Positions 17,944 to 27,453 are shown, counted from the first letter of the stretch. The stretch is DNA of 64,000 nucleotides from Saprospiraceae bacterium (GCA_021298575.1 JAJTFM010000012.1:56489-120488), one strand, 5' to 3'. Notes: generated from the letters alone by a model not told the origin. Numbers and translations are program-made.

Positions 17944-18837
17944 TCAGGGCGTATCATCGGAGTAGCGCTGCAAGTCGTAGCCCGACTTTTCCTCCTGCGC
18001 CTCTTTGATTGCCTGTTTTTTCTGAACACGAGCAACCACCATAATGCTGATTTCATACAAAAACAGCAGAGGAATAGCCACAAGTGTCTGAGATACCACA
18101 TCCGGAGGCGTGATAATAGCTGCTATGATGAGGATGACCACAATGGCGTGCCGGCGGTATTCCCGCAGGAAAGCTGCGCCGATCAGGCCGATTCTTGCCA
18201 GAAAAAAGGCAGCTACCGGCATTTGGAATATGAGTCCGGTAGGAATCGTGAACATCGTCATGTATGTCACATAGGAGTCGAGCGTTGGAGCCACTTCGAG
18301 GCCTTCGAGTGTATAGCCTGCGAGGAAGCTGATAGAGAAGGGAGCAATTACATAATAGCCGAAGATGATGCCGAGGAAGAAAAGGAAGGTACATATACCC
18401 ACGATACCCCGCACTACCCTGCGTTCGTGTTCGTGCAGTCCGGGGCTTACGAATCGCCAGACTTCCCAGAAGATATAGGGAAATGCGCCGATGACTCCAA
18501 ACCAGAATGACACGTAAAGAATTTGCATCAGCACCTCGCCGAGTTGTCGTGTGATGAGGTCGAATTTGGGTGGTGTGATACACATTGCCTCGCCGAGGCC
18601 CATCTGGTGCGAGGCCCAGCAAAGAGCCTGGTACGTTGGGAAGTCGGGTCTTCTGGGGCCAAAAATGATATTATTGAAAACAAAGTCCTTGTAGATAAAA
18701 CTGATTATTGCCAGTACGAATATGGCAATTGCCGAGCGCAGGATATGCTTGCGCAGCTCACTGATATGATCAAAGAAGGACATTTCGCCCTGTTCTTTCT
18801 TCGTTTCTTCGTATTCGTGTTGTTGATCCAGCGGCAT
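17944..18837 (-). CDS. tatC: Sec-independent protein translocase subunit TatC
   Basis: A 297-residue polytopic core of the Tat system, which exports folded proteins and binds the twin-arginine signal. The N-terminus has MSFFDHISELRKHILRS (TatC signature around residue 18), and six membrane segments follow, with the FGVIGAFPYIFWEVWRFVSPGL region strongly typical (key residues P and E before W). The C-terminal tail is longer and more charged than usual (QKKQAIKEAQEEKSGYDLQ). tatA/tatB are not in the window. It sits 42 bp downstream of the DUF4290 gene and 5 bp upstream of the permease gene in a minus-strand run. Confidence 0.95.
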   Translation of the reverse strand: MPLDQQHEYEETKKEQGEMSFFDHISELRKHILRSAIAIFVLAIISFIYKDFVFNNIIFGPRRPDFPTYQALCWASHQMGLGEAMCITPPKFDLITRQLGEVLMQILYVSFWFGVIGAFPYIFWEVWRFVSPGLHEHERRVVRGIVGICTFLFFLGIIFGYYVIAPFSISFLAGYTLEGLEVAPTLDSYVTYMTMFTIPTGLIFQMPVAAFFLARIGLIGAAFLREYRRHAIVVILIIAAIITPPDVVSQTLVAIPLLFLYEISIMVVARVQKKQAIKEAQEEKSGYDLQRYSDDTP

Positions 18838-18879
18838 AAAGGAAAAATTAACCAGTTATCGGACTTCCCGGGGATAAAG

Positions 18880-19611
18880 TCAGCGTTTACGGCGCTTGTT
18901 ATAGCCACCACCGCTCCCGCCGTTGCTATTATTGTTGCGGTTGCGTTTATGATTACCTCCGCCTTTGGTGTTTTTTCCACCTCCGCCACGATTACGCTGT
19001 CGGCCGCTGCTTTTTTCCTTATCCAGCCTGCCTGCGCCGGCTGCGAGTTTATCCAGTGACTCATAGCCCTCGTGGAGCGAAAGTTGACCATTCGACAGTA
19101 TTTCGAGATCTTCCTTGACAATATCGTCGCTCACGTAGTGCTCCTTGTTCCAGGTTTTGTAGGCGAGCTTCATGTAGGAAGCTATTACCTCAACGAAGCC
19201 TTCCCTTTTGGAGCCTTCGGGCATTTCAATGGCTTTCTGGATGAGTGCGTGGACGCTGTTGCCGTAGTGGCGCATACGGGTGGCCGAATTGGGGTATCCG
19301 AGAGGTTCCGGTCTGGGTTTTTCTTCTGGCTTGACGATATTGATGCCGGCCGGGGCATCCACGTCGAGTTCGTAATTGGCGATAGCGAACAAGTGATTCC
19401 AGAGTTTTTCCCTGAAATCGTCCATATTTCGGTTGGGGTTATTCGGGCTGAGCATAATCATCAGTCCGATGATTGACTCTGCCGTTTTCTGGCGGAGTTG
19501 CCGGGGCTCCAGAGTTTTGGCGTGTTCCACCATTTCCTGGATGGCACGACCGTATTCAGGATATCGGACGGGCGGTTTTTCGGTATTGTATTCTATTTTA
19601 ACACTGTTCAT
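18880..19611 (-). CDS. DUF4290 protein with basic Gly/Asn-rich tail
   Basis: A 243-residue cytoplasmic protein of a Bacteroidota-restricted family of unknown function. The conserved domain spans about residues 5-185 (EYNTEKPPVRYPEYGRAIQ, then LWNHLFAIANYELDVD). The tail from about 195 is low complexity and strongly basic (KSSGRQRNRGGGGKN, ending NKRRKR), suggesting nucleic-acid or ribosome contact; that is inference. It lies 21 bp downstream of glmS and upstream of tatC on the same strand, consistent with cotranscription. Codon use of the tail looks normal. Confidence 0.82.
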   Translation of the reverse strand: MNSVKIEYNTEKPPVRYPEYGRAIQEMVEHAKTLEPRQLRQKTAESIIGLMIMLSPNNPNRNMDDFREKLWNHLFAIANYELDVDAPAGINIVKPEEKPRPEPLGYPNSATRMRHYGNSVHALIQKAIEMPEGSKREGFVEVIASYMKLAYKTWNKEHYVSDDIVKEDLEILSNGQLSLHEGYESLDKLAAGAGRLDKEKSSGRQRNRGGGGKNTKGGGNHKRNRNNNSNGGSGGGYNKRRKR

Positions 19612-19632
19612 GTACAGTTATTTCAGTGAAAT

Positions 19633-21480
19633 TTATTCGACGGTGACTGATTTCGCCAGATTTCTGGGTTGATCAACGTTACAGCCGCGTAAAACGGCTG
19701 CATGATAAGCCAAAAGCTGAAGCGGTATTACAGACAGCAGCGGAGTGAATGGTTCGCGGGTGTCTGGTATTTCAATGGTATGATCGGCTATGGATTTAAT
19801 GGTGGTATCGCCTTCCGTGACGATAGCTATTACCACACCTTTTCTTGCCTTGACTTCCTGAATGTTGGAAACCACTTTTTCGTAGGCGCTTTTGTTGGTA
19901 GCGATGACGAATACCGGCATGTGCTCATCAATCAGAGCGATGGGGCCGTGTTTCATTTCGGCTGCCGGGTATCCTTCTGCGTGGATATAACTGATTTCCT
20001 TGAGTTTCAGGGCCCCTTCGAGGGCTACCGGGAAGTTGTATCCGCGGCCAAGGTACAGCGCATTGGTGGCATCCTTGAGTTCTCCGGCGATATATTCGAC
20101 CTGTTTCTGGCAGGTGCTGAGCAATCTCTCTACTTTGGAGGGCAGGAGAGAGAGTTCCTGCACCAGTTCCTGGTATTCGGATTTGGGCAAATAGCCGCGT
20201 TCGTAGCCCAGAATCAGTGCCATCATGGTGAGCATGGTCACTTGTCCGGTGAATGCTTTGGTTGATGCCACCCCGATTTCGGGACCTACGTGAATATAGG
20301 ATCCGGAGTGCGTCAGTCGTGCGATGGATGATCCTACCACGTTCACGATGCCGTAAGTGAGGGCGCCGCGTTCCCTGGCCAGTTCCAGTGCTGCAAAGGT
20401 ATCGGCTGTTTCGCCCGACTGGGAGATTGCCAGTACTACGTCCTGTTCTCTGACTACCGGATTCCTGTACCTGAATTCGGAGGCATATTCCACTTCAACG
20501 GGCAGTCGCGCGAGGTCTTCGAACAAATATTCGGCGATCATACCGGCATGCCATGAGGTGCCGCAGCCCAGGATAATCATCCGTTGGGCGTTGAGCATTC
20601 TTTTCAGGTGTTCTTCCATACCGCCCAGTCGTACCCAGCCTTCGTCGGCGTTCATACGACCGCGCATACATTCGGCTATTGTGACCGGCTGTTCGAAGAT
20701 TTCCTTGAGCATGAAATAATCGTAACCACCCTTTTCGAGTTGTTCGATTTCCAGTTCTACCGAGTGAACGGTATGAGAGCTGGTTTCATTCTTGAGGTTT
20801 TTAATCACAAGTCCGTCTTCCATTGTGATTGTTGCCACCTCTTCATCGTTGAGATAGACAACGTTTTTGGTATGTTCCACAATAGGCGTGGCATCGGAGG
20901 CAACCAGAAACTCTTTGTCACCTATTCCGATGAGTAGTGGAGAGCTTTTCCTTGCGGCGACCAGTTTTCCGGGTTCGTTTCTGTCCATTACCACGATGGC
21001 ATAGGCGCCGTGTACTTTGACAAGTGCCTTTCTTACTGCATCTTCCAGCGGCAGATTATCGGTCTTTTGGATTTCCTCGATGAGATGTACGAGTACCTCT
21101 GTGTCTGTTTCGCTGGAGAAGACATGTCCGTTTGTTTTCTGCAGGGCACTTTTTATTACCGAATAGTTTTCGATGATGCCGTTGTGCACGAGCAGGAGGC
21201 GTCCTTCATTTCCGGAATGCGGGTGGGCGTTGATATCGTCCGGCTTTCCGTGTGTGGCCCAGCGTGTGTGGCCCATACCAACGCGCCCACTGGTGTCTTT
21301 GCCTTCTGTGAAGGCCACCAGATCGGCCACTTTACCTTTTTTTTTGTAGAGGTTTACCCCACTTTCATTCTGGAGCGCCACTCCGGCGCTGTCGTACCCC
21401 CGGTATTCGAGCCGGGAGAGACCCTTGATGAGGATGGGGTAGGCTTTTTTTTGCCCGATATAGGCTACTATTCCACACAT
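19633..21480 (-). CDS. glmS: Glutamine-fructose-6-phosphate aminotransferase (isomerizing)
   Basis: A 615-residue enzyme making glucosamine-6-phosphate from fructose-6-phosphate and glutamine, the entry to peptidoglycan and LPS amino sugars. Cys2 of MCGIVAYIG is the glutaminase nucleophile; RGYDSAG and GHTRWATHG follow. Two SIS domains carry GCGTSWHAG and SQSGETADT, and the C-terminus ends NLAKSVTVE as in the family. The open frame begins 56 codons earlier, but those codons extend into the upstream DUF4270 gene and would bury the essential Cys2, so the ATG at 21480 is decisive. No glmS ribozyme is expected or seen. 16 bp downstream of the DUF4270 gene. Confidence 0.97.
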   Translation of the reverse strand: MCGIVAYIGQKKAYPILIKGLSRLEYRGYDSAGVALQNESGVNLYKKKGKVADLVAFTEGKDTSGRVGMGHTRWATHGKPDDINAHPHSGNEGRLLLVHNGIIENYSVIKSALQKTNGHVFSSETDTEVLVHLIEEIQKTDNLPLEDAVRKALVKVHGAYAIVVMDRNEPGKLVAARKSSPLLIGIGDKEFLVASDATPIVEHTKNVVYLNDEEVATITMEDGLVIKNLKNETSSHTVHSVELEIEQLEKGGYDYFMLKEIFEQPVTIAECMRGRMNADEGWVRLGGMEEHLKRMLNAQRMIILGCGTSWHAGMIAEYLFEDLARLPVEVEYASEFRYRNPVVREQDVVLAISQSGETADTFAALELARERGALTYGIVNVVGSSIARLTHSGSYIHVGPEIGVASTKAFTGQVTMLTMMALILGYERGYLPKSEYQELVQELSLLPSKVERLLSTCQKQVEYIAGELKDATNALYLGRGYNFPVALEGALKLKEISYIHAEGYPAAEMKHGPIALIDEHMPVFVIATNKSAYEKVVSNIQEVKARKGVVIAIVTEGDTTIKSIADHTIEIPDTREPFTPLLSVIPLQLLAYHAAVLRGCNVDQPRNLAKSVTVE

Positions 21481-21496
21481 GACGAGTTGTATTTGA

Positions 21497-22846
21497 TTAT
21501 CGGATAATGGTGTACTTGAGTTCGAGTTTTGCGGGGAAAAGCGAACTTTTTGGTCCGTAGAACCAGGTTCGCTTTGCGGAACGCGTTCTTGGATATACAT
21601 TGACGAAGACCGTACGGTTTCTGATATCCGGAGCGTTATCGTCGTCAACTACCGACTGGAACTTGTCGCTCAGGGTTAGCCTGTAGCGGGTTTTCGTTGT
21701 GTTGCCGAGAATTTCCTTTTCCGGGAATCCGCCGAATGCAGCCAGACTACCGGTACCTGTGGAGCCGAGTGCGTACAACACATCAGTAGTGAAAACGGTG
21801 GCGGTATCTCCTCTGGGCTCGGTCAAAATCAGCTGGTCGGCAGGTTTGAGCCATGGATCATCTTCGCCGGCTGTCAGTACCAGTTGTGCTTTGTTAACAG
21901 CGATATTGTCGAGATTGTTTGCGTACGGGAAGACGACTCGCAGTCGCAGACCGTCCATTCCGTGTACATACAATTTATCTTCGAGTTGCTGGCCTATACG
22001 CGGATTGACTTCAGATCCGGTATAGTCGTTGTTGAAGTGTGTGAATTTGTTGGTATTTCTGAAGAAGAAGTCGAAACGCTTGGAGGTAGTATCGCTCTTC
22101 TGCGTGTAGTACATGCTGATCCGGCTCAGTTTGGTATCATTCAGGTCGAATGCCAGCATTGCTCCCGGGGTACTTGCGGAATTGCACACAATTTTAAGGC
22201 CCCTGATAAACTCATACACAGCGGTATCGGCAAGCCAGGTAGCAGAGTCAATATTCATCAGTGTACGGCCAAAGTCGTCGTTCAGGCGTACGCGCAGGAA
22301 CTCCCCTTTGACACCATCGAACAGACTGTCAATGCGCTGCGGGCGGGGATAGAAATTGTCGATACGGCCTATTTCTTCGCTTGCGGGTATTTCCGAAGTA
22401 GAGAAATAATTATTTCCAAACTTCAGGGCCTGATCCAGGCGATAGACGCGCATGTTCTGGGGTTGCAGTGTGTCGCCGTATATGCCGCCAAGAGAATAGT
22501 TCAGGTACAGGACGAGGCTGTCAAATACAATCTTGCTGGTGTCGAACTGCGGATTCAGCGACTGCGATTGGAAGAGTGTGTAGATTTCGGCACTGTACTT
22601 GCCGAAGACCGGGTCATTTATTTCTCCGCAGAGGAAGTGATTCAGGGCGCCTGACCGGTCATTTGTCTGTATGCTGTCTTCCCGTTCGAGGAAGCACTGT
22701 ACGGTAATGGTATCAGTGAACTCCAGATCTGCGAAGGAGTCACCCAGGAGTTCTGCGCCAAAGGGAGAGGGCTTCTTGCAGGCAGAGATTAACAGTGCAA
22801 GGATGGCGAAGGAAAATCCTGCCAGAACAGTGAATCGCTTGGTCAT
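21497..22846 (-). CDS. DUF4270 family lipoprotein
   Basis: A 449-residue Bacteroidota-specific lipoprotein. The signal is followed by a lipobox-like LLISACKKPSPFG with Cys23 as probable lipidation site. The body is beta-rich, with HFLCGEINDPVFGKYSAEIY near residue 70 typical of DUF4270. Function is unknown. In many Bacteroidota this gene lies next to a short glycogen-synthase-like gene, as it does here (69 bp downstream of it), and ahead of glmS (16 bp). The conserved pairing suggests a role tied to the envelope or sugar metabolism, but this is inference from neighbourhood. Confidence 0.85.
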   Translation of the reverse strand: MTKRFTVLAGFSFAILALLISACKKPSPFGAELLGDSFADLEFTDTITVQCFLEREDSIQTNDRSGALNHFLCGEINDPVFGKYSAEIYTLFQSQSLNPQFDTSKIVFDSLVLYLNYSLGGIYGDTLQPQNMRVYRLDQALKFGNNYFSTSEIPASEEIGRIDNFYPRPQRIDSLFDGVKGEFLRVRLNDDFGRTLMNIDSATWLADTAVYEFIRGLKIVCNSASTPGAMLAFDLNDTKLSRISMYYTQKSDTTSKRFDFFFRNTNKFTHFNNDYTGSEVNPRIGQQLEDKLYVHGMDGLRLRVVFPYANNLDNIAVNKAQLVLTAGEDDPWLKPADQLILTEPRGDTATVFTTDVLYALGSTGTGSLAAFGGFPEKEILGNTTKTRYRLTLSDKFQSVVDDDNAPDIRNRTVFVNVYPRTRSAKRTWFYGPKSSLFPAKLELKYTIIR

Positions 22847-22915
22847 AAATGTAGCAGAGTTATACGTCCTTGTACATAACGGTATTCAGACGGATTTCGT
22901 TGGGTCGCTTCCGGA

Positions 22916-23737
22916 TTAACGCTTTATCTCGGTTTGAGTCAGGTTCCGGAAGAATTCAAGATAAGTTGGCAACGCGTCATCGATTGGTGTAAAAGGAAGA
23001 AGCGGTTTTGTTTCAGAAACCGACAGGTATTCCGGAACAGTGTCGAAGGCTTCACTTCCCAGCGTGACTGCATCTGCGAAGTGCGCAGCTCCCTTGTGCA
23101 TGGAGATACTTTCTCCGTCGCGGTACGGTTCCAGATCTTTCTTTGACAGGTTATTGATGGCTGCCTTTTGGAAGAAACGCTCTCCGCCCTCTTTTTCGTG
23201 TTGTGAGTCGTAAGCACCGTAAACAATATGAGCGTTTGCGAAAATTGGTTCTGTCTTGTAAGTCGTCCGAAGATACAGCGGAATCAGGCTTGTCATCCAG
23301 CCATGGCAGAATACAATATCAGGTGCCCAGCCGAATTTCTTTACCGTTTCAATGGCACCCTTGCAGAAGAATGTCATTCGTTCGGCATTGTCTTCGAACG
23401 GCTTTCCTTCCTCGTCTTCAAACACCTGCTTGCGTTTGAAAAACTCCTCGTTATCGAGAAAATAGACCTGAAGGCGTGAATTCGGCAGCGAGGCTACCTT
23501 GATGAGGAGTGGATAATCATCATCATCAACGATAATATTCATACCGCTGAGTCGGACTACCTCGTGAAGCCTGTGCCTTCGCTCGTTGACAACGCCGTAG
23601 CGGGGCATCAGAATCCTTAATTCATAACCGTTATCCTGTAAAAATTTGGGTAACTTGCCTACTAGTGCCGAAATGTCGTTGCCTTCGGTGTAGGGCTCCA
23701 TCTCCTGCGTAATAAGGAGCAATCGCTTCTTTTCCAT
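22916..23737 (-). CDS. Short glycogen/starch synthase-like protein (GT5 N-terminal half only)
   Basis: A 273-residue protein aligning with the N-terminal Rossmann half of GlgA-type synthases: LLITQEMEPYTEGNDISALV corresponds to the KxGGLADV entry region, followed by GKLPKFLQDNGYELRILMPRYG and, at about 150, DIVFCHGWMTSLIPLYL. The C-terminal half with the ADP-glucose-binding and catalytic EXnE region is absent, and the canonical KVGGLAD lysine motif is replaced by TEGNDIS. The stop is clean and the length is typical of a conserved Bacteroidota variant, so it is not a broken gene. Catalysis is doubtful. First gene of the minus-strand run with DUF4270 and glmS. Confidence 0.83.
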   Translation of the reverse strand: MEKKRLLLITQEMEPYTEGNDISALVGKLPKFLQDNGYELRILMPRYGVVNERRHRLHEVVRLSGMNIIVDDDDYPLLIKVASLPNSRLQVYFLDNEEFFKRKQVFEDEEGKPFEDNAERMTFFCKGAIETVKKFGWAPDIVFCHGWMTSLIPLYLRTTYKTEPIFANAHIVYGAYDSQHEKEGGERFFQKAAINNLSKKDLEPYRDGESISMHKGAAHFADAVTLGSEAFDTVPEYLSVSETKPLLPFTPIDDALPTYLEFFRNLTQTEIKR

Positions 23738-24087
23738 GTATCAGATAACCAGGACTTGAATTGGTTGTAGATTTCCAACTGCAAAAGTATAAAAAAAATG
23801 GGGTCTGTTTTGCGCCGTACCGGGCATAAAAAATATGTTTTTTTCAAAAATAAGGCGCTAAATGTTTATTTTGGGCGGTTTAACGCCGTATAACCTCTTA
23901 TTCCAGTCCTTTTACAGCTTCTGAAATAACTGTTTTATAACAAAAAAAACATCGGATGACGAGGTTCCTGTTGCGGCGGATGGCTGTTTTGTTCGCTCAA
24001 TCGCATGAACAACTTCCTTTCACCGGGAGTTGTGCGGTAATGAAGGCTAATTGTGCGTGGACATTTACGTTTGCCGAAGATGTAGCG
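23738..24087. other. Gene-free stretch upstream of the glycogen-synthase-like gene
   Basis: 350 bp between the start of the synthase-like gene and the stop of folA, both on the minus strand. It contains a TACTTTTG -7 box for the former at 23789-23782 and several A/T runs. A plus-strand open frame from 23956 continues through folA antisense and resembles no protein. In related bacteria panC often lies next to this locus; it is absent here. Confidence 0.4.
23782..23789 (-). promoter_or_regulatory. -7 box of the synthase-like/DUF4270/glmS run
   Basis: TACTTTTG on the minus strand, perfect TAnnTTTG match, about 45 bp upstream of the ATG at 23737. No TTG at the ideal -33 distance. Confidence 0.4.
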
Positions 24088-24594
24088 TCAATCTTCTTCC
24101 GCTTCTTTTCGTTCGAGTATGTGGAAGGTGCAGTCAAATTCATTTTTGTCGTCGGCGGGTCGCTCTTCGCACCAGATTTCAGTCCACTCGCTGCTGTCTG
24201 TTTCCGGGAAAAATACGTCACCTTCGGGTTCCGTTTTCACTTCGGTCAGGTAGAGCTTGTCCCACAGGTCAATGCTTTCGCGGTAAATCTGTCCGCCGCC
24301 GATGATGAATACTTCTGTTTCTTCATTGTCAAAGGCCATTCCGAGGGCTTCTTCAACAGAGTGGGCAACGAGAACACCTTCGGCGCTGAAAAATGGATCG
24401 CGGGTGACGACAATATTTGTTCTTTTGGGCAGTGGCCGGCCTATGCTGTGGAAGCTGTTGCGCCCCATGATGATATGATGACCGAGCGTAGTTTTTTTGA
24501 ACCAGGCCAAGTCAGCGGGCAGATACCACGGGATCTGCCCTTCAGCGCCGATGACACCATTTTTGGCAACGGCTACAATTGCGGATACGATCAT
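24088..24594 (-). CDS. folA: Dihydrofolate reductase
   Basis: A 168-residue NADPH-dependent enzyme reducing dihydrofolate to tetrahydrofolate. The N-terminus MIVSAIVAVAKNGVIGAEG, the substrate loop IPWYLPADLAWFKK (the residue before LAWF is the catalytic Asp), HHIIMGRNSFHSIGRPL and FIIGGGQIYRES are all canonical. Length is normal. Last gene of a minus-strand run: S9 peptidase, purine nucleoside phosphorylase (2 bp gap), folA. thyA, a common neighbour, is not present. Confidence 0.96.
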   Translation of the reverse strand: MIVSAIVAVAKNGVIGAEGQIPWYLPADLAWFKKTTLGHHIIMGRNSFHSIGRPLPKRTNIVVTRDPFFSAEGVLVAHSVEEALGMAFDNEETEVFIIGGGQIYRESIDLWDKLYLTEVKTEPEGDVFFPETDSSEWTEIWCEERPADDKNEFDCTFHILERKEAEED

Positions 24595-24596
24595 AT

Positions 24597-25418
24597 TTAC
24601 AGTTTTTTCAGGATTTCCCGTACGATGAGCCGGAGTTTTGGCTCGGCTTCACTCGCCACGGCGATGACATCTTCCAGGGTGGTTACTTTTATCACAGAGG
24701 GCGGGAACGACACGTTACTGACCATCGAGAGCATCAGTACCGGCATGGACATATGTTTGGCGGCAAGTGCTTCCGGTACCGACGACATGCCGGTACAGTC
24801 GCTCCCCAGCTTTCGGAGCATTTCGTATTCAGCCGGGGTTTCCAGATTGGGTCCGGCGAGTGCCGAATAAACGCCCTCAAACAGACTGATGCGGTGTGCG
24901 CAGGCTATCTCGATGGCCATTTTCCGGAGTGCCGGATCGTAGGTGTCGGTCAGGTCGGGGAATCGGGGTCCTATCCTGTCGTCGTTGGGGCCTCTCAGCG
25001 GGTTTTCGGGCAGCAGGTTGATATGGTCGCGTACAGACACGATATCTCCGCCTTTCAGGTGTGGATTGATACCGCCGGAGGCATTGGTCAGGATGAGTCG
25101 CTCTGCGCCCAGAAACTTCATGACGCGGACCGGGAACACGACCTGCTGCATACTCCAGCCTTCGTACCAGTGGAAACGACCGGCCATGACTACCACAGGG
25201 TGACCTGCCAGCGTGCCGAATACCAGTTTGCCCCTGTGGCTTTCTACGGTGCTGTGTGCAAAATGAGGAATTTCAGTATAATCCACTTCAGCGGCGACCT
25301 GTATATCGTCTGTCAGATTGCCGAGTCCGGTGCCGAGTATGATGCCTGTGCGCGGCTGGAAACCGGTGCGGGTTCTGATATACGCTACTGCTTCCTGTAT
25401 TTGTTCGTACAAGTTCAT
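24597..25418 (-). CDS. Purine nucleoside phosphorylase (trimeric PNP-I type)
   Basis: A 273-residue enzyme that cleaves inosine/guanosine with phosphate to base and ribose-1-phosphate. GIILGTGLGNL (phosphate site), HSTVESHRGKL with its His, AGRFHWYEGW, LTNASGGINPHLKGGDIV and the purine-site loops GVYSALAGPNLETPAEYEML and GMSSVPEALAA match the family. The residue stretch CTGMSS replaces the more usual AVGMST just before the purine-binding segment, a conservative difference. 10 bp after the S9 peptidase gene and 2 bp before folA, so almost certainly cotranscribed; the run mixes peptide, purine and folate metabolism. Confidence 0.95.
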   Translation of the reverse strand: MNLYEQIQEAVAYIRTRTGFQPRTGIILGTGLGNLTDDIQVAAEVDYTEIPHFAHSTVESHRGKLVFGTLAGHPVVVMAGRFHWYEGWSMQQVVFPVRVMKFLGAERLILTNASGGINPHLKGGDIVSVRDHINLLPENPLRGPNDDRIGPRFPDLTDTYDPALRKMAIEIACAHRISLFEGVYSALAGPNLETPAEYEMLRKLGSDCTGMSSVPEALAAKHMSMPVLMLSMVSNVSFPPSVIKVTTLEDVIAVASEAEPKLRLIVREILKKL

Positions 25419-25428
25419 TCAGGGTCGG

Positions 25429-27453
25429 TTATTTGAGCCATTTATCGAGCCAGCTGTAGAATTCGCGTTGCCAGAGCAGACTGTTTTGCGGTTTGCTCAT
25501 CCAGTGGCCTTCATCCGGGAAACTGAGGAACCGGGAGGATATGCCGCGCAGTTGTGCCGCCTGAAACGCCTGCATACCTTCGCCAAACGGTACCCGGAAG
25601 TCGAGTTCATTATGGATGACGAGGATGGGGGTATCCCAGTTTTGCACGTAGCGGTGCGGACTGTCGTTCAGGTACATTTTGGGTACAGGTCGTTGCCAGT
25701 AGGCACCCTCGAAGTCATAATTCGGGAACCACACTTCTTCCGTAGTACCATAGAAACTTTCGAGGTTGAACAGACCGCAGTGTGAAATAAACGCCTTGAA
25801 GCGTTTGTTGTGGTTGCCGGCGAGCCAGTAAACGGCATAGCCGCCGAAGCTGGCACCAATGGCACCCATCCGGCCGGCGTCAACAAAAGGCTCTTTGGCA
25901 GCTGCATCGGTGGCCGAGAGGTAGTCTTTCATGGCATCACCCCACTTGCCCGTGATAGCGTCGTTCCATGCCTGTCCGCTGCCCGGCATTCCGCGGCGGC
26001 AGGGAGCTACCACCACATAGCCCTGCGAGGCCATCAGGGTAAAGTTCCAGCGGAAGGAGAAGAACTGGCTCAGGGCTGATTGTGGTCCTCCCTGCGCATA
26101 TACGAGCGCGGGATATTTTTTGGCGGGGTCTAAATTGGGCGGGAGCACGAGCCATACATTCATGTCCTTTCCGTCGAAGGTTTTGACCGTCCGGCGCTCC
26201 ACCTTGGGCAGGGCGAGTTTGCCCCACACCTCCTCTGTGGCGAAAGACAGACGACGCGCGGCGGCGGTTCTTACGTTTACCGCATACACTTCTGGCGGAC
26301 TTGTCATGGAGGTCCGGGTGGTGACCAGATCGGTTCCGGTACCTTTGAGGGTTGTATAATCGTGTACGCCATCGGTGATACGGCGGATTTTTTTGTCGGC
26401 AAGCGTAATCTGGTAAACCTGATAAGTGAAATTTTCGCTGCTCAGGAAATAGACCGTCTTGCTGTCGGCCGACCATACCGGGCTGTTCATTTCGTACGTC
26501 CAGCCGGCGGAAAGTTCCTGTCTTTGCTGAGTCTGTATGTCGAGCATCATCAGGCGTGGTCGGTCGGCCTCATAACCGGCGCGTTCGAGACTTGTCCAGA
26601 GCAGGTGCCGGCCGTCGGGCGACCATACGGGGTCGCGGTCGTAACCCGGGAGATCGGCGGTGAAGTTGAGCGTTTTGCCTGATGCGACTTCATAGGCATA
26701 CAGGTCGCTGTTGGTGCTTTTGGCTTCGGCGGTTCCGTTGAGCTTTCTGCAGGTATAGACGATCCAGCGGGAGTCGGGGCTCCACGAGATTTGTTCCATG
26801 CCTCCGTCGGGCGTGAGCGGGGAGTCGAATCGCTCGTTACCCTGAATATTTACCGGTTCCGAGGAGAACTTTCCGTTGCTGTAGTCAACGAAAAAGACAT
26901 TGCTGTAGGCGTAGTCATGCCAGCTTTTCCAGTGTCGGTAGAAAAGGCCGTCGGAAGCCCTGCCAGATGATTTGGGCAGGTCCGGATTCTCCTCCTGCAG
27001 ATTTTTGTCGAGTTTCACGTCTTGAGCGAACAGCACGTGTTTGCCGTTCGGAGCGTAGTGGAATCCGTTTATTTCGAGATCGCTGACTTTTACAGCTTCT
27101 CCTGGTCCTTCGATGGAAATTTCGTGGAGTTTTCCGTCGCGAAGGAAGCCGATTTTCTTTCCATCGGGGTGAAATTCGGCATCGAAGCTGCTTTTTTCCG
27201 GGTCTGTGAGCAGTCGTGTTTCGCCTGACAGAACATTGACCAGATAGAGTGCGCGGGTGCCTTTATTCGAAGACATGTCGTACTTCACCACCCCGTAAAC
27301 GGCGGTTTTTCCGTCGGGCGACACGGCATCGAGGCCTACCCTTCCGATTTTCCAGAGTAGTTCGGGGGAGTGAAGCTGGTTCTGAGCGTCCATAGAGGGT
27401 ATGTTTATGGTGGTCAGTGACAGGAGCAGTAAAAGGGAGCAGAAATTTCTCAT
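25429..27453 (-). CDS. Secreted S9-family serine peptidase (dipeptidyl-peptidase 5-like)
   Basis: A 674-residue exported peptidase. A signal peptide covers about residues 1-23 (LLLLLSLTTINIPSMDAQ). Residues about 30-400 form a WD40-like beta-propeller (repeats such as WSPDSRWIVYTC, WSPDGRHLLWTS, WSADSKTVYFLS). The alpha/beta-hydrolase domain carries the nucleophile motif GASFGGYA near residue 534, Asp in NELDFRVPF and His in DEGHWM. Length and motifs fit the S9C/DPP5 group, which releases dipeptides in amino-acid-utilising Bacteroidota. Probably periplasmic; no T9SS domain. First gene of the run with the phosphorylase and folA. Confidence 0.92.
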   Translation of the reverse strand: MRNFCSLLLLLSLTTINIPSMDAQNQLHSPELLWKIGRVGLDAVSPDGKTAVYGVVKYDMSSNKGTRALYLVNVLSGETRLLTDPEKSSFDAEFHPDGKKIGFLRDGKLHEISIEGPGEAVKVSDLEINGFHYAPNGKHVLFAQDVKLDKNLQEENPDLPKSSGRASDGLFYRHWKSWHDYAYSNVFFVDYSNGKFSSEPVNIQGNERFDSPLTPDGGMEQISWSPDSRWIVYTCRKLNGTAEAKSTNSDLYAYEVASGKTLNFTADLPGYDRDPVWSPDGRHLLWTSLERAGYEADRPRLMMLDIQTQQRQELSAGWTYEMNSPVWSADSKTVYFLSSENFTYQVYQITLADKKIRRITDGVHDYTTLKGTGTDLVTTRTSMTSPPEVYAVNVRTAAARRLSFATEEVWGKLALPKVERRTVKTFDGKDMNVWLVLPPNLDPAKKYPALVYAQGGPQSALSQFFSFRWNFTLMASQGYVVVAPCRRGMPGSGQAWNDAITGKWGDAMKDYLSATDAAAKEPFVDAGRMGAIGASFGGYAVYWLAGNHNKRFKAFISHCGLFNLESFYGTTEEVWFPNYDFEGAYWQRPVPKMYLNDSPHRYVQNWDTPILVIHNELDFRVPFGEGMQAFQAAQLRGISSRFLSFPDEGHWMSKPQNSLLWQREFYSWLDKWLK

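Noticed and set aside
21481..21648. 56-codon N-terminal extension of glmS
   Set aside because: Would overlap the DUF4270 gene and block the essential N-terminal Cys2 of the glutaminase domain.
23956..25436. Plus-strand frames of 304 and 285 codons
   Set aside because: Antisense to folA and the purine nucleoside phosphorylase, both clearly real.
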